DNA of 64,000 nt from Larix kaempferi (lineage: Eukaryota; Streptophyta; Pinopsida; Pinales; Pinaceae): contig BSBM01000596.1 in NCBI GenBank assembly GCA_027924585.1, positions 10,828,501 through 10,892,500 on the forward strand, in the 5' to 3' direction. The notes beneath the pieces are model-generated. The model ran no database searches and was not told the origin of the DNA. It was given only the letters and a program-made list of their open reading frames with translations. The position numbers were made by a program, and so were the translations under genes. How positions within the stretch are numbered: position 1 is the stretch's first letter; each line of letters begins with the position of its first letter. Below are positions 57,531 through 64,000 of this stretch, piece after piece.

Positions 57531-58265
57531 ATTCTACATTTTAAGGATTTGGAAGGTTGAGGTTGCCAACAACGACTCCTCATACTCCCGTGTTGTATCA
57601 AGTTTGCAGCCTCTTTCCCTTAAGTCCTCCAATACCCAGCAAGCTTGTTCAACTCTAGAGGCCTGGCAGAGTCCGTTGATCACCAATGTTGCGATAATTG
57701 AGCTCAGAAAAGATGTATTTTGCTTCTCTTCATTTATCAAATCCAGGGAAATTTTCAGATCCCATGACCTGCAAAACACTCCAATAAAAATACCAAAGCT
57801 AACTGCATTCACCGGGATTCTACCAGACCTCATTTCAGAAAACACTGCCTAGGCCAAATAAATATACCCATCTGAGGAAAGACTGCACAGTAATGAATTA
57901 TAAACATCTTCATTCAGTCTGTGACCAAGAGCCTTCATTTACCTAAATGTCTTATATGCATCTGTGGATCTCTTGGCCTGTATGTTTGCAGAGATAATAG
58001 TTACAAATGCAGAAGAGGATAAGTCTATTCTATGGGATTTCATTTGTTTAAGGATCTTCTCTATGGCTCTGAACTGCTTGGCATTGCGAAGGGATTAAAT
58101 TAATGCTTCGTAAGAGGTGGAGTTATGAGAATAACCTGGTTGCTATGCTGCCCAGTTGAAGAAGCCGAGAGTGAGACCATGGTAGTGTCGGAGACCGGGA
58201 TACATAATGACTTATGCGACGAGAGAAGGATGGAGGAGGTCCCACGCCTTCCCATGGGTCATTTG
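57531..58265 (-). pseudogene. PPR protein pseudogene
   Basis: Minus strand. Starting near 58265, frames read WDLLHPSLVA, then LGFFNWAA near 58170, EALI..LRNAKQFRAIEKILKQMK, AFVTIISANIQAKRSTDAYK, LNEDVYNSLLCSLSSDGYI, AVFSEMRSGRIPVNAVSFGI and VINGLCQASRVEQACWVLED. The 35-residue helical-repeat rhythm is that of pentatricopeptide-repeat proteins, which in plants mostly bind organellar RNA. At least four stops interrupt it (in the 57850-58170 part); only 57534-57845 (103 codons) is open. Similarity fades after RERGCKLD near 57600. Plant PPR genes are usually intronless, so this looks like a decayed gene fragment, not exons. Confidence 0.82.
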
Positions 58266-61264
58266 TGACCTTTTACTTGAGGAAGTTAGAAAATATTCAT
58301 GCTTATTTCCGAATATGTAGGTCCAAATGCTATCCAGTCATCCATGCTTCACGTTGTCTAACATCCCAGGCCACATCCATATAGTGTTATGAGGTTAGTG
58401 AATGGATCACGAAATGAGAAGCCTTTGTTTCCCATCGAATGGTTGGGGTCCTGGTTGTCCTGGAGGACCTTGCGGTTGCTTTGAGCAATGGTATACATAA
58501 ACCTTGATTTCATTGATTGAGTCCTTTTGGATACTCTTCATCTGCTAAATCTTATGAATATTCTTTTATTTTTAGATTTGTTTTTCATGATTATGTATTC
58601 AGTATTAATGAATCATTTCGGCCTCCGAATTGGATTTGATATTGGTAATCTTGATTGATGCAGTTTCTGGTTTCTGTGCTGCTGCAGATGGCTACGATGT
58701 TGTTGTTCATGTTGCTTTCCTCCGTTCAGTGGCCCTGGTGGTTATTAGTCATGGAGGCTACGTATTTATAGTAGTTGTTTGGTTAGGAGGATGTTTTTTA
58801 ATCAATTCTTCATACAACTAGATACACATGAAAGAGCATAGCATGACTCATTTTTCATGAAATTAGATATACTTTTTCATTACTTTTGGGAATTAGTTAG
58901 ATGATATTTATATATATATATATGAAGAACTAGAAATAAAACAAGTGAAATGAAATAATAGTAGTTTTAGACCTGCATTTGGTAACCAGAGATTATTGGA
59001 AGCCTTGGCTGTTTGAGACTAATGCTTTGACATCCATTTTAGTTGTTTCAAGTCCACTCATTTACACTTTAATTCAATCACTACCACTTGATCACTTGAT
59101 ATATTGAGTGTTACTTGATCACTTGATATATTGAGTGTTAAGAGAACTAGAAATTGGGTTTTACCAACCTAGATCCATTTTAATTCTTGATTAGTAAACC
59201 ACCAATATATCAAAAACAAAAACCAATTTATATAACTCATTGTTAATACTACTGGTTAATAAAAAACAACAATGAATAATGTTAGACAAAATTATAAATG
59301 GAAATGACCATAAATAGTGTCAAAGAGATTCCTTTCTTCTAATAGTTAATATGATTTAATTTTAACTGTTTTTTTATATAATCTAGTTGTTTCATGTGCA
59401 TTTTTTTAGAGTTACCATATGTACATAGGCTTACAATTTGATAGATAATTGTGATTTGATGCAGCCTAGCCATCCTGTATTGGTGCTGCTATCAGATAAG
59501 CAGTCCTCCATGACAAAAGGATAGGGGTGTCCCGATCTACATTTGTTTAGTGTTGGTTTGTTTAGTGTTGGAAGGCACAAATAATTCCGATGTGTATTTT
59601 TACATTTATCAAAACCTATGGGTTGACTATGTTATATGTAGTTGTGAGCAATAAACTTGAATTTGGGGATTTTCGATGTTCTTCACTTTTGAGGAAGGGC
59701 ATATTGTTGTTTTAGTAGAGGTCAAGCATTATATATATTAATATATGAGCGGGGACTACTTTGAGTTTTACATCATTTTGTATTAAATGCAATTGGGTGA
59801 CATGTCTCTGAACCATACAAGCAAGCCAGTTTAATGTACATTGTATTGTTATTTCATTATAAAAAAATAATAGCCAATTTAATGTACATTGTCTTGCTAT
59901 TTCATTTTAGAAAATAATTTATTTTAAATGGATTTGATAGGACATAAATATAGTTATAAGTTGATATGTATTTATTATAAACATCATTAAAAAATTAGGT
60001 ATCTTTTTTATACAATACTATTATATTTATAAAAACATATTTATAGTGATACTCACAAAAAGTTTTGAATCCATGTCTCTATATTTATACAAGCTCACCG
60101 AGCTACTTGCTATTAAACTATACTCCGTATTCTTCAAATATGTGTATGATGTTGACTTAACTTAAGAAATGAAAAAGAGGTGTACTCACAAAATTTATGA
60201 TAGCATCACCACGCTTAAAAAATAGCATATCTCCTTATAATGAAGCATCTTGTCAAGCTTTCAACTTCAGCTAATTGGTGGTTAACTTAAGAATGTAATA
60301 GCATGCCATTGCCATATAATTATTTGGCACATACTTTGGTTGTTTGTTCCAGTTATGGAAACAAACATCACAAAGAAGTTATAGGAATTTCAACATATCT
60401 TCTTATATATAGGTAGCGTGTAGTGAAGAATTTTCCATCGTTACAACTTATAATGGGTAGTTAACTTATGAACATAACAGCATGCCACAAAACGATAAAA
60501 TTCTTTGGCACTTATTTTGGTTGTTTGTTCCAATTGTGACAACAAATGATAGTGACAAAGTGGTTAAACTCACCACTCTTCTGGACTTCACTCTAGCAAT
60601 GCTATGGCCATTAAGATCTCTATCCTCCTAGCCATGATAGTAGTCAATATGCAAGTCTCTATCATCTATTGGGATTTCAATTCTTGTCTCTATCAGGTAT
60701 TTATTTTGTTGTGACACCAAGAAGTGCCATCAAATAAAATGAAAATGTGATTTACACTAAGAATGCTTCTGGATTCCTTGTAATTATAAGGCATTCATCT
60801 AAAACTAATATCACCCACCTTATCATTCACCGAGGCCTTCATCTTAAGCATAAATATGGATACCCGCAAGCATAAACCTATGATTTCAATGGTGGTGCTA
60901 CTTGTGCAGGCCTAGAAAGTCCAAGACTCATAATGTTGCTTCAATCAACCTAGAAGATTTGTTTGCATATGTAGTCTTCCCTCGTAAAATGGAAGCCTTT
61001 GAATTTGCATTTCTATCTAAAGGTTCAAACTCACAAGGCTTTCCAATTATCTCGACATCATCAAAGTCAGATGTAGTCCTCATTTAACACACAAGTATAT
61101 CCACAAGTCCAAATGCATATGCAACACGTGTCAGATCCCTAGTGTTTTTATTTCACGGCCCTTTGTTCAGCCTTCTTCATACAGTTTGTCATCCCTTGGT
61201 CCCCTGTCATCTCTTACTAAGGAGTTGGAATGGAAAAACTATAATGGTTCTCCATAATCATAAG
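58266..61264. other. AT-rich intergenic sequence with local repeats
   Basis: No gene recognised. A short tandem copy of acttgatcacttgatatatt lies near 59090-59140. An imperfect duplication spaced about 177 bp (gttaactta.gaa..taa.agcatgcca .. ttggttgtttgttcca) lies at 60281-60360 and 60458-60546. Isolated short frames at 58630-58821 and 60902-61087 have no similarity I can name; the second may belong with the zinc-finger remnant that follows. Confidence 0.45.
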
Positions 61265-61583
61265 TTATGAGTGGAGGTGAAAACTCTAGGGCTGTTGCAT
61301 TTGCAGGTCTAGGTATCGATACCTTGGGGGTGCCACATCTAGGTCAGAATGGGGTTCTCCAAGTGGTAAAGTAGACTCGGAAATTCAAGGGGAAGAGCTA
61401 CAGAAATTCAGAAAATCAGCCTCTTATGGGATCAGAAGTTCAGATGAACCAGATTTATCTTGGGTCCATACATTGTTTATGGAAGCACCAACGAAATCAA
61501 TGGAAGTAGGTACTACGGGTTGCTCTATGGATAAAGCTAAGAATGTACAGATGGAGGCTACTGACCTAGGTTCTTGGATATAG
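61265..61583 (+). pseudogene. Remnant of a plant tandem CCCH zinc-finger gene, C-terminal part
   Basis: Plus strand. From 61332 the frame reads ATSRSEWGSPSGKVDSEI, then QGEELQKFRKSASYGIRSSD, then EPDLSWVHTLFMEAPTKSME, ending at tag 61581-61583. I recognise the WGSPSGKxDW..QGEEL.KxRKSxSxGxR and EPDxSWVxxLxxEAP pattern of the C-terminus of plant RR-type tandem CCCH proteins (RNA-binding regulators). A preceding piece, SRAVAFAGLG near 61286-61315, is in another frame, and SSYSLSSLGPLSSLTKELEW near 61170-61240 may belong too. The zinc fingers and ankyrin part are not present. The order is right but frames are broken: a pseudogene fragment. Confidence 0.55.
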
Positions 61584-61585
61584 CA

Positions 61586-61675
61586 GATAAGATAAATCCT
61601 GATTAGATGGTCCCTTAAAAACTATGAATAGATAAGATAAATCCTGATTAGATGGTCCCTTAAAAACTATGAATA
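61586..61675. repeat. Perfect 45-bp tandem duplication
   Basis: gataagataaatcctgatta... starts at 61586 and again at 61631 with identical sequence through aactatgaata. It is recent slippage or template switching beside the zinc-finger remnant. Confidence 0.92.
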
Positions 61676-61864
61676 GTTGATGGTAGCATTTTTGGAAATA
61701 GGGAATTGTCTCACTTGATGCATCTTTTCATTTGTTTATTTCTAAGTGGAGATTCTACAATTTTCTTCATTTACCCATCCTTTTTGTAAATGGAAATGAA
61801 ATCTAGGAAGTGAAGGAAGATATGTGGATGTAAACATTTTTTATAATATTTGGAAGTACTAGTG

Positions 61865-64000
61865 TGTAACATCCCAAAAAATTCAACAAAATTTAAAAAT
61901 TTTCTAGGCAGTTTATTTACTATTAATTTCTGTGCAGAAATATAAAAATAAAAATATGAATGTTTATTATGTTAATTAATGCTTAATTAAACTCTTAATT
62001 GTAATAATTGCTTATTTACAACTGCCGACAATAATAAAAGTGTCCTGACGACATTAACCAGATAAGTTATCATCTGTCTGAAAAATAGATTTTATTGTTG
62101 TCGAGATTACCAAACTTTTGACTAGATGTTTGTGTCAATGTTTTGTGCATTTAATTTACTTTGTACTACAATTCCATATTTCGGCATATTATATTTAATT
62201 TGACCCTAACTCATTAATAGGACTGTGAGAACCATTTACTGTTTGTGAGTACTTTATGAACTCCAATGTTTCCTTATCGATGAGCCATTGATTGTTTGAT
62301 TATGACGTACAAAGAATCATAATGTAAGTTGAAATGAAAATCAATTCCTCACGTCTTATATTGACTCACATTTATTTAATGCTTGATATTCAGCTTATCA
62401 TGGTTATGTCGAATATGTTTTTATCTTATTACTGAATTTGTATGAATCCCTTATTGCTTGGCAAGAGAGTTCTGGTTTAACCCTGGCTTACTTAGCTCAC
62501 AAAGCTAATGCATGTTTCATTAGTTTATCCAGGTTGTAAATAGGATTTCTCAGGCACGATTCGGGTGAAGATAACATATAGACAAAGGTTAAGAATTAAA
62601 ATCTAGTTATACTTTAATAATTGCATGAGCTTAAGTGTTTTAACCCTAACTATGGTTTGAAGGACCTAGACCTTTAAATTAAGGTGATGGCGTATCAATG
62701 TTTCTAATAGTATTAGACAACATGATAAAACGTTGGTGTTTAAATGTTACAATGTAACATTAGTGTTTCAAACCTTTAACCAAAGTTTATGGTGCATAAG
62801 TGAAAAGGAGTTTGAAGTGCAAACATTATGTTTCAACTATACGAAAGTGATAACAAATTTATGTGGTAGTGGAGGCCAGTCTGGCTCATTTAAGAGCCCA
62901 CGTGAAGGTTGCTGGAGATTTCCACGTTGGGAACGATACCCTAACTTATCTTTAATCTTGGCATTGTTAACGTATTGGCATGAGGGTTTGGAGAGCCGAG
63001 CTCTTAGTTGGATTCCATGGCCACAAGGGCACCTCTGCGCAGTTTCCATCAATGTGAAAGGTGGTTTCAGGGCTTCTTTTGTTGTTTATAGTAATGTGAG
63101 CACTAGTGGTCTCGGTTGCTGAACGAGCAACGCTCATGGCGTTTTCGAATTCTCTGCTATAAATAAGTCGTGATTCCAAACTTGTTTAGTCTTTAAAATT
63201 TTAAGTTCCTACTTTATGTGTTTGCATATAACTCAGTCTAACTACCTCATGTTCTTTGGAAGGGTAATTCGAGTTGCTCACTATTCTCTTCTCAAGTTTC
63301 GGATTCAACACTTATGAGTTTTAAAGGCGAAACCTCAGTGGTTTTAACACCACGGTAAGCCCTGGTTTCTCCACGAGCCTACTCTGTCAACGTAAATGCA
63401 AGCAATACTAGCATTGTTGTATTACTAAGTTGGAAGCCTTTGGCATGTGAAAAGTTTGTATAAAATGGAATTGGGTTTATACCTGCGTTTGAAAAATAAG
63501 CTACGACATATTTGATCATTTTTGTTTGTGGTTATGTCTCTGTCGAGACTGTTGGTTACTTGTCTCTTGACTTCTTAATGTAAATTCCGGCTTGAAGCCT
63601 TTGGTTGAAGATTCGTCACTGTAAGGATTTATGAGTAATGTTTCCAATTATGAATACCTTCGTAGGCTATTTAATGTGTTTTAGTAAATGATTTTAGAAA
63701 TAATAATACTATTTATGTTTTAATCTTTCGGGTGTTAGCATTTGATTTCGACTACCAATACAGTGGTTTGATAGTTAAAGGATGGGAGCGTGAAAGCTCT
63801 AGTCCAAACCCCTAACTTAATTTCTGCGTTTTAACTTGGATTTGTATGGTTTTGAAAATTTCATGGCTTCGTTTCGTTATAGGTTTAAAACCCATCTCTG
63901 TCATTTGATACTATGATTAACGTTGGTAAATTTAAAACATTGTTTGCATTTTTAGTTTGATACAGGGTTATTATCCTAACGTTCATTCGTTTGATACTGG
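61865..64000 (-). repeat. Partial LTR related to the G3 LTR, minus orientation, runs off window
   Basis: On the minus strand the sequence ends aattttttgggatgttaca at 61865, closely like the G3 LTR end (aaattttgggttttgaca) with the same run of aaaattt blocks before it. The block at 62485-62511 is the reverse complement of the G3 LTR block at 30767-30792 apart from its loop. The text near 63335-63370, reversed, matches the G3 aaaccaggcttac region near 28780. No PBS lies outside the end, so this is a 3' LTR or solo LTR; tagtg (61860-61864) is the candidate target site. The frame at 62733-63122 has no recognised similarity. Confidence 0.65.

Noticed and set aside
61855-61865. CTAGT as a Helitron 3' end bounding the gene-fragment cluster
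   Set aside because: No convincing terminal hairpin lies just upstream and no 5' TC end could be placed; the position is better explained as the flank of the inverted LTR.

Overview
This window is plant nuclear DNA, most likely from a large seed-plant genome. A conifer or other gymnosperm is my guess from the retroelement families, but the sequence does not prove it. It is AT-rich and I see no intact host gene. About 45 of the 64 kb is LTR retrotransposon, in two nested stacks whose target-site duplications (TSDs) can mostly be read directly. The only host-gene material is three broken fragments near the right end.

Layout. 1-9308: old decayed sequence with tandem arrays (64-bp unit at 930-1510, 81-bp unit at 7020-7770) and a heavily mutated Ty3/gypsy gag-protease relic (G1, 4380-6670). 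9314-23345: a Ty1/copia element, C1 (502-bp LTRs, TSD ttccc), with a complete but broken gag-pol. A second, related copia element, C2 (14856-21779, TSD ccttg), is inserted in its 3' noncoding repeat region. Both carry about 1.6 kb of minisatellite between pol and the 3' LTR.

25102-54543: a minus-strand Ty3/gypsy chromodomain element, G2 (about 1.77-kb LTRs, TSD cttaa), opened by three further insertions. G3 (27024-46027, plus strand) has 4.3-kb LTRs and a gag-pol frame broken only by four stop codons. G4 (40112-45941) is a non-coding LTR element inside the right LTR of G3. G5 (49565-52519, minus strand) sits in the G2 gag; it is a short non-autonomous copia-like element with identical 756-bp LTRs, TSD cttgc and one intact 344-codon gag-like ORF. 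LTR divergence by eye agrees with the nesting: C1 is older than C2, G2 older than G3, G3 older than G4, and G5 is youngest.

54549-64000: AT-rich sequence holding a truncated DUF716/TMEM45-like gene, a pentatricopeptide-repeat (PPR) pseudogene and a remnant of a plant tandem CCCH zinc-finger gene. The last 2.1 kb (61865 onward) is an inverted LTR related to that of G3 and runs off the window.

How the parts relate: only G5 looks recently mobile, and it would need gag-pol proteins from another element. C1 and G2 have lost the protease catalytic aspartate and G3 has nonsense codons, so no element here looks autonomous. The TATA boxes, primer-binding sites (PBS) and polypurine tracts (PPT) that remain define element orientation and ends.
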